A stretch of 23,747 bases of DNA from an uncultured Porphyromonas sp. (GCF_902489635.1 NZ_CABUAN010000034.1:1-23747), one strand, 5' to 3'. Numbered from the stretch's first letter, positions 1-7,566 are shown. Numbers and translations are program-made. Notes: generated by a model not told the origin, from the letters alone.

Positions 1-6
1 AGATTT

Positions 7-23
7 TCCACGTGGATATTCGA
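7..23. repeat. CACGTG palindromic element, left copy
   Basis: The motif TTTTCCACGTGGATATTCGA lies at 4-23. It matches the start of the larger palindrome at 23677-23708 near the other end of the window, in the same orientation. Here the second half of that palindrome is missing or has diverged. It lies in non-coding sequence, so a dispersed intergenic repeat is the simplest reading. Confidence 0.5.
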
Positions 24-111
24 GAAAGGAGGGAATCGGACGAATTTCCCCGTAAAGATATGTAAAACTTCAAGCCGTGAAAATCACAGAAATCCAGAGC
101 TGACTCCCTAC

Positions 112-160
112 GAAGTTTTTCCCTATATTTGTACGCAGGGTGCGCTTGGCACTGGCATGT
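112..160 (+). repeat. 49-bp promoter/leader repeat, copy 1
   Basis: These 49 bases recur without a mismatch at 743-791. Similarity continues with mismatches about 10 bases further upstream (ACTCCCTA here, ACTTCCTA in copy 2). The copy contains a TATATTTG element and ends about 20 bases before the start codon of the lipoprotein gene. A small GTGC/GCAC hairpin (140-152) would lie in the transcribed leader. Confidence 0.85.
124..131 (+). promoter_or_regulatory. Putative -7 promoter element TATATTTG
   Basis: It fits the Bacteroidota -7 consensus TAnnTTTG and lies about 50 bases before the ATG at 180. I see no clear TTG -33 element about 19 bases upstream, so support rests on the -7 match and on its exact conservation in copy 2. 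Confidence 0.5.
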
Positions 161-179
161 ACGGTTATAAAGAGAGATT

Positions 180-599
180 ATGAAGGGTGGTTTAATAAGT
201 TGGCTCGTTTGCATTTCCTCTGTATGCCTTACCATTACTATTGTATTGGGATGTTCCAGTAGGAAGTATGTAGGCATGAACACGGCTAACTGTACGAGAG
301 AACTCAACAGCTTCCTTTGCGAAGAGTTTAAGAACGAATATGATGGAGATTTCGATTCTATTAAATATGACATCAGATTCATTGTAGGTCTATACCTACA
401 AGAAAACGGGAACGTCGATTCAATAAAGGTACTGATTAGCAATCTCAATAGCTTCAATATCAATGAAGATAGAATAGTAAATAAGCTGCTGAAGAAAAAG
501 TACACCTGTTGGGCTTATGTCTTTTATAGATCTGAGATAAAGCCTTGGCGGATTATTTATCCTTTCAGTCCGAAGTTGCCTATGGATCGTGATAAATAA
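180..599 (+). CDS. Hypothetical small lipoprotein (139 aa)
   Basis: I do not recognise a named family. The N-terminus has a hydrophobic segment (about residues 6-24) ending in the lipobox-like VLGC, followed by SSRK. This predicts signal peptidase II processing and a lipid anchor. The mature part is short and contains RFIVGLYLQENGNVDSIKVLI (about 66-86), a pattern loosely like the beta-strand/turn of TonB C-terminal-type domains; that likeness is weak. The start is fixed by the signal sequence and the promoter-like leader just upstream. The gene is more A+T-rich than the housekeeping genes further on and shares its leader with the next gene, so the two may be co-regulated. It could be an accessory envelope protein; I do not assign a role. 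Confidence 0.7.
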   Translation: MKGGLISWLVCISSVCLTITIVLGCSSRKYVGMNTANCTRELNSFLCEEFKNEYDGDFDSIKYDIRFIVGLYLQENGNVDSIKVLISNLNSFNINEDRIVNKLLKKKYTCWAYVFYRSEIKPWRIIYPFSPKLPMDRDK

Positions 600-742
600 A
601 AATCTGCTCACCTGACGGAGGAGCGATGCTCGCATAGAGGACAATCACTTCTCACTTGAACATTATTACCAAGTGTAGCTCGCCCTGCTCAGCCATCCCA
701 TGGATGGTTCGAAATACTTAAATGGACTGGGCGAACTTCCTA
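600..742. other. Intergenic gap with small hairpins
   Basis: No gene is visible here. A small perfect hairpin, CCATCC/GGATGG (693-698 with 702-707), lies inside a possible longer pairing of TCGCCC (about 680-685) with GGGCGA (729-734). There is no T-run, so I do not call a terminator. Confidence 0.3.
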
Positions 743-791
743 GAAGTTTTTCCCTATATTTGTACGCAGGGTGCGCTTGGCACTGGCATGT
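743..791 (+). repeat. 49-bp promoter/leader repeat, copy 2
   Basis: It is identical to 112-160, including the TATATTTG element at 755-762 and the GTGC/GCAC mini-hairpin. It stops being similar after GGCATGT, 32 bases before the next start codon. The duplicated stretch is therefore the promoter and early leader, not coding sequence. Confidence 0.85.
755..762 (+). promoter_or_regulatory. Putative -7 promoter element TATATTTG
   Basis: It matches TAnnTTTG and lies 61 bases before the ATG at 824. A convincing -33 element is not visible. It is conserved exactly with 124-131. Confidence 0.5.
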
Positions 792-823
792 GTGAGAGAC
801 AATAGAAAAAAACGACTGCTAGT

Positions 824-1501
824 ATGAGGGTGAGATTGTTACTATTACTTATGTGTATTAGTCTCCTTGCGGCGGGACAAAGTAAGGATATAAGTGGAAC
901 GTATTTCAGCAAATATGGAACGAAAATAGAAATCACGAACAATGAATTAGTTTATATCATACCGCAGGAGCATTTTCCTATGTGGTATAGTGATACGTTG
1001 GCTAGGTGTACGTTTGTTTGGGTAGATGATAATTTCATTGAGATAAACTCTGTCTCTCCAGTTGCTCTTGGGCGTGAAGGGTTAAGCGTATCTCAATATC
1101 AAGACCCCTCCTTAAGCGATAGTATTAAAGTATACTTTTCGCTTCCCAACTACACAAGAGGGCTTAACATCACTGTATATACCAACACCTTTAAAAGATT
1201 CTATTTGAATTACTCTGCGACTCATAAAGAGTTAGCACTACCCAATGATGTGAGGTCTATAAGCTTTTATATAGCGCCAGATCACATACGGGCACATACT
1301 TCGGACGGTTTGTTTTATGGGGCAGTTGGTTTTGACCCATTCCAGGAATACAAAGTAGAAGATGGCAATAATAGCATCTCAATAGAGATACCTGCCATAA
1401 ACTACTCCTTTTTTGAGATGTATCACATAAAGGGTGACTATGCAAAGGTTTCAAAGGATACGATTACTTGGAAGGGCGAACTCTTTGTTAGACGCGATTA
1501 G
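824..1501 (+). CDS. Hypothetical secreted protein (225 aa)
   Basis: I do not recognise the family. Residues 1-18 (MRVRLLLLLMCISLLAAG) form a clear signal peptide, with likely signal peptidase I cleavage near AAG/QS; no lipobox cysteine sits at the right place. The mature part begins KDISGTYFSKYGTKIEITNNEL, a turn-rich beta pattern common in small Bacteroidota periplasmic or surface proteins, and the remainder looks all-beta. The start is supported by the signal peptide and the leader repeat just upstream. No catalytic motif is visible. It shares its promoter/leader with the lipoprotein gene at 180 but no obvious protein similarity, so the two look co-regulated rather than duplicated. Confidence 0.7.
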   Translation: MRVRLLLLLMCISLLAAGQSKDISGTYFSKYGTKIEITNNELVYIIPQEHFPMWYSDTLARCTFVWVDDNFIEINSVSPVALGREGLSVSQYQDPSLSDSIKVYFSLPNYTRGLNITVYTNTFKRFYLNYSATHKELALPNDVRSISFYIAPDHIRAHTSDGLFYGAVGFDPFQEYKVEDGNNSISIEIPAINYSFFEMYHIKGDYAKVSKDTITWKGELFVRRD

Positions 1502-1592
1502 TTGCTTATTGAGGTATCTAACACCAAAGGGCTAAGACTACTTTGCCTCAGCGACATCCTAGAGTAGGACGACCTCCTATGTAAGTACTCAA

Positions 1593-2075
1593 ATGAAGAA
1601 GATATTTTATTACGTTGCCTTGATAGTGGTTTCTAGTATAGTAGCAGTCACTTATTACTACTATCCTAGAACCGTTTCTTTCGAGTTAGCTAAGGAAATC
1701 CCCCTCCCCAATGAAACCTTTGACAGAAGGGATTATATTGGGTTTCAGTATGTGGAGAATGAGTTCTGGCTATTTTTTTACTTAGTTGACTACTATGAAA
1801 CACGACCAAATGTCAATCCTAAGCCAAAGGGTTACGAGAAGGCCTTTGTCCAGCAGCTTGCCGAAGACTTTGACTTTGAGAGTTACGACTACTTGATAAC
1901 ATATCAGAAGACGCTTAGTAAGTTGCAATACTCCCCATATCTAACAAAAGAGAAAGACGACATATACTTTGATAAGCGAACTCCTTTAATCCCAACTTGG
2001 AATAAAGCAGAAGCGGATAAAGTGTACATATACAGAATCAAGAAAAACGACCATTTCAGAGCTCCTGGTCCTTAA
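1593..2075 (+). CDS. Hypothetical membrane-anchored protein (160 aa)
   Basis: I do not recognise the family. MKKIFYYVALIVVSSIVAVTYYYYP (residues 1-25) is a lysine-led hydrophobic segment followed by tyrosines, best read as an uncleaved N-terminal anchor. The remaining 135 residues are hydrophilic and rich in Tyr, Asp and Lys, and would face the periplasm. The gene follows the secreted-protein gene by 91 bases with no promoter element that I can see, so it may belong to the same transcript. Codon use and A+T content resemble the two genes upstream and differ from rpsP onward. Confidence 0.6.
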   Translation: MKKIFYYVALIVVSSIVAVTYYYYPRTVSFELAKEIPLPNETFDRRDYIGFQYVENEFWLFFYLVDYYETRPNVNPKPKGYEKAFVQQLAEDFDFESYDYLITYQKTLSKLQYSPYLTKEKDDIYFDKRTPLIPTWNKAEADKVYIYRIKKNDHFRAPGP

Positions 2076-2261
2076 GTAGGAAAGCACTATGAACTCAATC
2101 ACACACTCTAACGTTCTGATGTTTTGTGGCATCATGGACAATGCGCTACTTCCACAGAGTGACAAGGTTGGCGAACGATAAGACGGCTCCTTACACCCAT
2201 CGCTCGCAAAAAACGTTTAGGACACTATGGATATTAGCCAGTAGCCGTTTTGTGGAGGTGA
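2076..2261. other. Intergenic stretch upstream of the rpsP promoter
   Basis: No supported gene. An imperfect hairpin pairs GCGAACGAT (2171-2179) with ATCGCTCGC (2209-2217) and is followed by an A-run, not a T-run, so it would end transcription only poorly on the plus strand. A 30-codon open frame (2089-2181) is discussed among the rejected items. Confidence 0.3.
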
Positions 2262-2291
2262 TTGTGGAATGAAGATTTTTGCGTACCTTTG
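2262..2291 (+). promoter_or_regulatory. Promoter of rpsP
   Basis: The -33 element TTG (2262-2264) and the -7 element TACCTTTG (2284-2291) are separated by 19 bases, the preferred Bacteroidota spacing. Transcription should begin near 2297, leaving a leader of roughly 58 bases. This rules out a coding start upstream of the ATG at 2355. Confidence 0.75.
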
Positions 2292-2354
2292 CACAGTTCG
2301 TATGAGACGAAAGTTCTCACGGACATCCAAATCATTCAAATCTCAATATCAACA

Positions 2355-2948
2355 ATGGCAACTAAAATCAGACTACAAAGATTCGGTCGTCGTGGCTACC
2401 CCTTCTACCGTATCGTCATCGCTGATAGCAGGGCTCCACGGGATGGAAAGTTTATTGAGAGGATAGGTTCTTATAATCCGAACACTAATCCTGCTACAAT
2501 AGATTTGAAGTTTGACCGCGCTCTCTATTGGCTCAAGGTCGGTGCACAGCCTAGTGACACCGTACGTCGCATCCTCTCACGTGAGGGTGTCCTCCTTAAG
2601 AAGCACCTCGATGGTGGTGTCGCCAAGGGCGCATTCACACAGGAGGTCGCAGACCAGCGCTTTGAGAGCTGGCTCACAAACAAGCAGCAGCTCCTCAAGG
2701 GAGTCGCTGAGCGTGACCAGCAGAAGGCTCAGGATATAGCTCAGAAGCAGCACGAGGCTGAGGAAGAGCAAAACAAGGAGCGTAGCAAGGCACTAGAGGA
2801 GAAGAAGGCAGCCATCGAGCGCGAGAAGGCTGAGGCCGAAGCTGCTGCAAAGGCTGAAGCAGAGGCTGCTGAGGAAGCACCAGCTACCGAGGAGGCACCT
2901 GCCGCTGAGGAAGCACCAGCTACCGAAGAGGCTCCCGCTGCTGAGTAA
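2355..2948 (+). CDS. rpsP: 30S ribosomal protein S16 with C-terminal extension (197 aa)
   Basis: This is the S16 protein of the small ribosomal subunit, which binds 16S rRNA and is needed for 30S assembly. Residues 1-80 carry the canonical core: MATKIRLQRFGRRGYPFYRI, then IADSRAPRDGKFIERIGSYNP and the DRALYWLKVGAQPSDTVRRIL segment. A typical S16 of about 80-90 residues would end soon after. Here the protein continues with a charged, probably helical or coiled-coil stretch (about 100-165) and an Ala/Glu/Pro tail made of EEAPATEEAPAA twice. Long S16 tails are familiar in Bacteroidota. The ATG at 2355 is chosen because an in-frame TTG at 2262 falls inside the promoter. The gene is monocistronic, between its own promoter and a terminator at 3030. 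Confidence 0.97.
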   Translation: MATKIRLQRFGRRGYPFYRIVIADSRAPRDGKFIERIGSYNPNTNPATIDLKFDRALYWLKVGAQPSDTVRRILSREGVLLKKHLDGGVAKGAFTQEVADQRFESWLTNKQQLLKGVAERDQQKAQDIAQKQHEAEEEQNKERSKALEEKKAAIEREKAEAEAAAKAEAEAAEEAPATEEAPAAEEAPATEEAPAAE

Positions 2949-3029
2949 GCTGACAGCTACACAACCTTTACGACATACCTAGTCGTATCTACCATGATAC
3001 GTATCTATGTATCATAACATCTAGAGAGG

Positions 3030-3068
3030 CCCAGACTACATAACTTTGTGTGGTCTGGGTTCTTTTTT
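3030..3068 (+). terminator. Rho-independent terminator of rpsP
   Basis: CCCAGACTACA (3030-3040) pairs with TGTGGTCTGGG (3049-3059) in an 11-bp stem with one T-G wobble. The loop is 8 nt, and the T-rich tract TTCTTTTTT (3060-3068) follows. The loop itself reads TAACTTTG, which also fits the -7 promoter consensus. Confidence 0.85.
3041..3048 (+). promoter_or_regulatory. Possible -7 element inside the terminator loop
   Basis: TAACTTTG matches TAnnTTTG and would start transcription near 3055, about 54 bases before the M16 peptidase ATG. No TTG is visible at the -33 position. The peptidase has no other recognisable promoter, so this may be functional or a coincidence. Confidence 0.3.
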
Positions 3069-3108
3069 GGAGCTGGCAGGTCTATGTGACTGTCTCTCTC
3101 TTTTCATT

Positions 3109-4353
3109 ATGACATCTCCACAACTACAATACCACACCACTACTCAGGGACTACGTATCGTCTACTACCCTATCCCCAGTCAGGTCACCTATATAGGCTA
3201 CATGGTACAGACGGGGTCGGCTCACGATCCGCAGCCCTACCATGGACTGGCGCACTGTACGGAGCACATGCTCTTTAAGGGGACGCATAGACGACACGCC
3301 CTACACCTAGTGAATCGTGTCGAGGCGGTGGGTGCTGATCTCAACGCTTTCACCACCAAAGAGGATACAACCCTACACATAACCATCCCCTCACGCTATG
3401 CGCTCAGGGCCATTCATCTGCTCACAGATATAGTGCTCAACAGCTACATACCATCCGAAGAGCTGAGCAAAGAGCAGGAGGTGATCATCGAGGAGATAGC
3501 CAGCTACCTAGATGCTCCGAGTGAGCGGATATATGATGAGTTTGAGGAGCTACTCTTTAGCGGCACGCCACTAGCGCACAACATCCTAGGCTCCGAGCAG
3601 TCTGTCAGACGTATCTCCTCGACAGTCGTGCGACGCTTTATGGATCAGTACTACCGCCCCGACAATATGGTGCTGGGCATCTGGGGCGAGATAGACTTTG
3701 ACAAAGCGATCGAGATGATCGAGCATCTCTACAGCGAGCCTCGAGTAGCTGCAGGAGACCCATTTAAGGTGCCAAAGGTCAAGCCCACAGCCACACCCGA
3801 GCGGCTCATCGCTAAGACCCACCACTACCGCACCAACCAGTGCCACTGCATCATAGGGACGCATGCTCCGAGCCTGCACAATCGAGAGCGCTACGCAATG
3901 ACGCTCTTCAACAACTTCGTCGGAGGACCCGCCATCTCCTCGCAGCTGAACCTTCATCTGCGTGAAGAGCTGGGACTAGTCTACAGTGTCGAGGCAAATT
4001 ATACGCCTTACCTGAGTGATGGCGTCTGGAGCGTTTACCTGGGTACAGGGAGCGACACACTACAACAAGCAGTGGAGGCGGTGCATAGCATCTTGGACCG
4101 CTACGTCACCACGCCTATGAGTGTGGAGCAGCTGGCGATCAGTAAGCAGCAGATCGTGGGGCAGCTACTCCTCGCCAACGATCAGCACGACAGCGAGCTC
4201 ATCACGATGCTCAAGAGCTACCTTTACTTCGGCAGGGTCAGTAGCGTCGCCGAGGTGGCAGAGCGCATACAGGCGATCACGCCTGAGGATATCACCGAGA
4301 TGGTCAGTCGCTACCTAACGAGAGCGCAGCGACACACGCTCATCTATAAGTAG
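3109..4353 (+). CDS. M16 family zinc metallopeptidase (414 aa)
   Basis: A single-unit pitrilysin/insulinase-family (M16) peptidase of the processing-peptidase-beta type, hydrolysing peptides inside a clamshell chamber. The inverted zinc motif HxxEH is AHCTEH (His49, Glu52, His53) followed by MLFKGT. The third ligand is probably Glu129 in EVIIEEI, at the usual 70-80 residue spacing. The C-terminal half keeps REELGLVYSVEANYTPY, the Arg/Tyr substrate-binding segment of the family. About 410 residues is normal for one M16 unit. No signal peptide is visible with this start, so it is probably cytoplasmic. A longer in-frame start at 3046 would begin inside the rpsP terminator and is rejected. Its physiological substrate is unknown. 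Confidence 0.93.
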   Translation: MTSPQLQYHTTTQGLRIVYYPIPSQVTYIGYMVQTGSAHDPQPYHGLAHCTEHMLFKGTHRRHALHLVNRVEAVGADLNAFTTKEDTTLHITIPSRYALRAIHLLTDIVLNSYIPSEELSKEQEVIIEEIASYLDAPSERIYDEFEELLFSGTPLAHNILGSEQSVRRISSTVVRRFMDQYYRPDNMVLGIWGEIDFDKAIEMIEHLYSEPRVAAGDPFKVPKVKPTATPERLIAKTHHYRTNQCHCIIGTHAPSLHNRERYAMTLFNNFVGGPAISSQLNLHLREELGLVYSVEANYTPYLSDGVWSVYLGTGSDTLQQAVEAVHSILDRYVTTPMSVEQLAISKQQIVGQLLLANDQHDSELITMLKSYLYFGRVSSVAEVAERIQAITPEDITEMVSRYLTRAQRHTLIYK

Positions 4354-4397
4354 TAAAGCGACATTACGAAGGAAGTGACTGTCAAGGGCTTTTTCAT

Positions 4398-4405
4398 TAC
4401 CTTTG
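4398..4405 (+). promoter_or_regulatory. Putative -7 promoter element of the plsC operon
   Basis: TACCTTTG matches TAnnTTTG exactly and lies 69 bases before the acyltransferase ATG, in the 121-base gap after the M16 peptidase. No good TTG is present 19 bases upstream. Confidence 0.5.
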
Positions 4406-4474
4406 TGAGCAAGATACAAGCACTGAGGCTCGTATGCTACGACTTCAGTATGTGAGACAACCCCCTACTCCTCT

Positions 4475-5224
4475 ATGCTACTACGGATACTATACATTAT
4501 ATATATAGTCTTAATAGCGGCTCCCATCTATGCGGTGGTAACCATCGTCTTGGCACTTATCATGACGGTGGGCTGCTTGCTAGGCTTCGGCAAGTTCTTT
4601 AGCTACTACCCAGGACTCATCTGGTCGTGGCTAGGACTGATCCTATCCCTCTGTCCCGTCACCGTGCGAGGGCGCAAGAACTACGACAAGAAGTCGGGTC
4701 CCTATGTCGTCATGGCCAACCACCAGGGCGCTTACGATATCTTCCTCCTCTACGGCTTCCTCGGCATCCCCTTCAAGTGGGTGATGAAAGAGTCGCTGCG
4801 GCGTGTCCCCTTTGTGGGCAAAGCGTGCGCAGTCGCGGGCTTTATCTTTGTCAATGGGCATAGCATACAGAACATCCGCAACTCACTAGACGAAGCTAAG
4901 CGTTCGCTCGGTGATGGCTACTCGATCTTTATCTTCCCCGAGGGCAGTCGTACTCGCACGGGACGTATGCAGCCCTTCAAGAAGGGCGGCTTCGTGATCG
5001 CCGATGAGCTAGACATCCCGATCATCCCTGTCTCCATCTCGGGCTCCTATGGCGTGATGCGCGCAGGCTCGTTGCTACCACACTGGCGTCGCCTCTATCT
5101 AGATATACACCCGCCAGTCCACCCTCGAGAGTTCCATACCTCGGATCAGCCGATACAAGATCTCCGCGAGCAAGTTTACCACACGATACAGCAAGGCATA
5201 CATGATGGCACAGAGCGACTCTAG
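4475..5224 (+). CDS. plsC: 1-acyl-sn-glycerol-3-phosphate acyltransferase, PlsC family (249 aa)
   Basis: Transfers an acyl chain to the 2-position of lysophosphatidic acid to make phosphatidic acid at the inner membrane, or is a close relative acting on another lysolipid. The family motifs are in order: NHQGAYD (His83, Asp88, the HX4D catalytic pair), then a block around GIPFKWVMKESL (97-108), FPEGSRTRTG (154-163, phosphate binding) and IPIIPVSISG (181-190). Residues 1-60 are strongly hydrophobic, with two probable membrane segments. The length is usual for the family. Its 3' end overlaps the next gene by 23 bases, so the two are surely co-translated. The exact acceptor cannot be read from sequence; ornithine-lipid or other lyso-lipid acyltransferases share these motifs. 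Confidence 0.9.
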   Translation: MLLRILYIIYIVLIAAPIYAVVTIVLALIMTVGCLLGFGKFFSYYPGLIWSWLGLILSLCPVTVRGRKNYDKKSGPYVVMANHQGAYDIFLLYGFLGIPFKWVMKESLRRVPFVGKACAVAGFIFVNGHSIQNIRNSLDEAKRSLGDGYSIFIFPEGSRTRTGRMQPFKKGGFVIADELDIPIIPVSISGSYGVMRAGSLLPHWRRLYLDIHPPVHPREFHTSDQPIQDLREQVYHTIQQGIHDGTERL

Positions 5225-5714
5225 TAGTAAAACTCCTTACCGCATCCTCTTCGTCTGTCTAGGCAACATCTGTCGCTCGCCTCTCGCAGAGGCTATCATG
5301 CGACAACTCCTAGCCGAAGACCCCGCCAGTTCGTCTCGGATCGAAGTAGACTCGGCAGGCATAGGTGGATGGCATCAGGGACAACTAGCAGATCCGCGCA
5401 TGCGTGCCCATGCAGCACGGCGGGGCATTGAGATGACGCATCGTGCGAGGCAGATTAAGGATGAAGACTTTGACGCCTTTGACCTGATCATCGCCATGGA
5501 CGATGACAACTATGATGCACTGCGCGAGCTAGCCCCGACGCTAGAGCAGCAGGAGAAGGTCGTGCGTATGGCGGACTACCTCGAGCAGATGCCATGGGAC
5601 CACATCCCCGATCCATACTACGGCGGGGCGTCGGGCTTTGAGCTCGTCCTGGATCTACTCACTGAGGGGTGTACCAATCTATACCACCGATGCAAGGCGC
5701 AGAGCGGTAAGTAA
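5202..5714 (+). CDS. Low-molecular-weight protein tyrosine phosphatase (170 aa)
   Basis: A cytoplasmic phosphatase removing phosphate from tyrosine residues by a cysteinyl-phosphate mechanism. The P-loop CX5R is CLGNICRS (Cys19, Arg25, Ser26) right after the first beta strand RILFV. The general acid is Asp137 in DPYYGG, with both tyrosines that commonly follow it in this family. DSAGIGGWHQG (50-60) is the usual second block. Length is slightly above the typical 150-160 because of about 12 extra N-terminal residues. The start is ATGATG at 5202/5205, within the plsC reading region; the 23-base overlap indicates translational coupling. In other bacteria such enzymes regulate exopolysaccharide export or tyrosine kinases, but no partner kinase is in this window. 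Confidence 0.92.
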   Translation: MMAQSDSSSKTPYRILFVCLGNICRSPLAEAIMRQLLAEDPASSSRIEVDSAGIGGWHQGQLADPRMRAHAARRGIEMTHRARQIKDEDFDAFDLIIAMDDDNYDALRELAPTLEQQEKVVRMADYLEQMPWDHIPDPYYGGASGFELVLDLLTEGCTNLYHRCKAQSGK

Positions 5715-5736
5715 TCGGGGGGAACACGACTTTTCG

Positions 5737-5744
5737 TACTTTTG
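5737..5744 (+). promoter_or_regulatory. Putative -7 promoter element of the sulfatase-fold operon
   Basis: TACTTTTG fits TAnnTTTG and lies 59 bases before the ATG at 5803, just after the phosphatase stop codon. A -33 TTG is not evident. Its presence argues against longer starts of the downstream gene. Confidence 0.5.
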
Positions 5745-5802
5745 CGCTAGACTTATTACGACCTCTTATTATGACCTTGTTAACGAGCTATCTTTTATTC
5801 CT

Positions 5803-7566
5803 ATGATTCCTAAGATAAAAAGGCTTCTCTCCATCTGTGGGGGCTATCTGAAGCAGTTGTGGGGGCGTATGTGTAGTATGCCAAATCTCTTTGCCTTCCT
5901 GACACTCCTGCAAGTGCTTATGGGGAGCTTAATGATACTGCACCTTCGCATGGAGATGCCTCTGCTCCTTTGGCTGGGAGGCTATATCGCCGGCACTGCG
6001 ATACTGATGACGCTCCCTGCCATACTGCCGCAACGGTGGTGGCGCATCACTTGGACTAGTCTCATCGTACTGCTCTCGGCTGTACTATTTATATATGAGT
6101 ATTATCTGCTCACCCAGTACGGCACGCTCCTCACGCAGACCGTCTTGCTGCAGTACTATCCGCCCTGGGCCGATGATGTGTGTCGCTCGCTACTACCATG
6201 GAGTATGCCGATGCACACGCTACTAGAGGCTATCGGACTGCTCTGTGGCATCAGTCTTGTGACCTGGTTAACCCGCAAGGGCTGGGGACTAGTCTTCATG
6301 CTACTGCTAGTACTTATCTCTGGTATACCGCACGCTACACAGCTAAGCCCAATAGTGACAGGGGGTATCTCGAATGAAGAGGCTTACACGCTCGCTCACG
6401 AGTATAGTATGATGAGCCGCTACGTAGCGACCACGCTAGGAGTCTTTACCAATCAAAAGCGATACGACGAGATGGGGCAAAACTTATGGAAAAACACTCC
6501 GACCAACGTTCGCCTCATGCCGCAGCGTCAGCCACACAACGTGGTGGTCATCATAGGCGAGTCTCTACGTCGCTTAGACATGCACTGCTACGGCTATCCA
6601 CTAGAGAATACCCCACGCCTAGACTCACTCGTCCAGGCTGGCTCACTAGTCCTCTACGATGATGTCGTCTGCCCACAGCCTAACACGCTCACCTCGCTGC
6701 GACGCGTCCTCACCATACGAGGCGAAGACGAGCAAGCTCCTTGGGATGCCACGACGACACTCCCTATCACCTTCTCCTCTGCTGGCTACAAAACCTACTG
6801 GTGTAGCAATCAGGAGATGAGTGGAGACTGGATCGAGGAGGTCTCGCTCATAGCCTCCACGGCCGACAGCACTTACTACACCGATGGGAGTACCTCTAGT
6901 GCCTTGCACTGGAAGGCTGGGCAAGTCAAGCACGATGAACTCCTCCTCCCGCATCTGATCGACTATCGGCATACCACTTCACCTAATGGGAGCCTTCTCG
7001 TCGTAACTCACTTGATGGGGAGTCATGCGGCCTTTGCCGATAGATACCCCAACGATCGCTTTAGCCACTTTACAGCTACAGATGTAAAGCAGGTAGAGCC
7101 TCGCCTCAGCTCAGGAGAGGCGCAAAACTCGGCTGAGTATATGAACTCGATCCTCTACAACGACTCCATCGTCTCAGAGATTATCAAATACTACAGCCAG
7201 AGCTCCTCCATCGTCATCTACTTCTCAGATCATGCTATCTCTCGCTACGACAATCCCAAGGCTCCTCATCAGGCAGCACACGGAGTCTGCGAGAGTGCTC
7301 TGCAGGTACCCTTTATGGTCTATATGTCCGATCAGTTTGCTGCAGAGAATCCCGACATCCTACTCGCCGTGCAGCGTGCGCGATACAAACCCTTCATGAC
7401 CGATCTCTTCACCTCTTCACTCATGGGACTTATGGGCATCGAGTCAAACTATACCATCCCCCGCTTACAGCTATGGAGTCTATCCTACGATGCGACCCGT
7501 CCTAGATGTATCAAGGGCTTTGGCTCTGAGGTAACCTTCTCACCTAAGCATCCAGATCAGCTATGA
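5803..7566 (+). CDS. EptA-like phosphoethanolamine transferase, sulfatase fold (587 aa)
   Basis: An inner-membrane enzyme of the alkaline phosphatase/sulfatase superfamily, most like lipid A phosphoethanolamine transferases. Residues about 30-176 contain four or five membrane segments. The periplasmic catalytic domain starts near 245: PHNVVVIIGESLRR gives metal ligand Glu253, and CPQPNTLTS gives the probable nucleophile Thr295. HLMGSHAAFADRYP (403-416) is the substrate/metal block, FSDHA gives Asp476/His477, and PHQAAHG (488-494) precedes the family's C-terminal QVPFMVYMSD. The motif order and spacing fit EptA-type enzymes. The ATG at 5803 follows the promoter element; an in-frame upstream start at 5638 lies inside the phosphatase gene. 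The stop overlaps the start of the paralogous next gene (ATGA). The lipid acceptor (lipid A, a glycan or another lipid) is not decidable here. Confidence 0.87.
   Translation: MIPKIKRLLSICGGYLKQLWGRMCSMPNLFAFLTLLQVLMGSLMILHLRMEMPLLLWLGGYIAGTAILMTLPAILPQRWWRITWTSLIVLLSAVLFIYEYYLLTQYGTLLTQTVLLQYYPPWADDVCRSLLPWSMPMHTLLEAIGLLCGISLVTWLTRKGWGLVFMLLLVLISGIPHATQLSPIVTGGISNEEAYTLAHEYSMMSRYVATTLGVFTNQKRYDEMGQNLWKNTPTNVRLMPQRQPHNVVVIIGESLRRLDMHCYGYPLENTPRLDSLVQAGSLVLYDDVVCPQPNTLTSLRRVLTIRGEDEQAPWDATTTLPITFSSAGYKTYWCSNQEMSGDWIEEVSLIASTADSTYYTDGSTSSALHWKAGQVKHDELLLPHLIDYRHTTSPNGSLLVVTHLMGSHAAFADRYPNDRFSHFTATDVKQVEPRLSSGEAQNSAEYMNSILYNDSIVSEIIKYYSQSSSIVIYFSDHAISRYDNPKAPHQAAHGVCESALQVPFMVYMSDQFAAENPDILLAVQRARYKPFMTDLFTSSLMGLMGIESNYTIPRLQLWSLSYDATRPRCIKGFGSEVTFSPKHPDQL

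Noticed and set aside
2089..2181. 30-codon open frame after the third small gene
   Set aside because: It begins 13 bases after a stop codon and ends inside a hairpin, but it has no recognisable signal, family or promoter, and frames of this length are expected by chance.
2262..2354. Longer rpsP start at an in-frame TTG
   Set aside because: It would begin within the -33/-7 promoter, and S16 proteins start at the MATKIRLQR segment.
3046..3108. Longer start of the M16 peptidase
   Set aside because: It starts inside the rpsP terminator stem-loop, and the extra residues match nothing in the family.
3586..3957. Minus-strand open frame of 123 codons inside the M16 peptidase
   Set aside because: It lies wholly within a well-supported gene on the other strand and has no recognisable protein features; it is a shadow frame.
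5638..5802. Longer start of the phosphoethanolamine transferase
   Set aside because: It overlaps the phosphatase gene and precedes the TACTTTTG element; the extension is not membrane-like.
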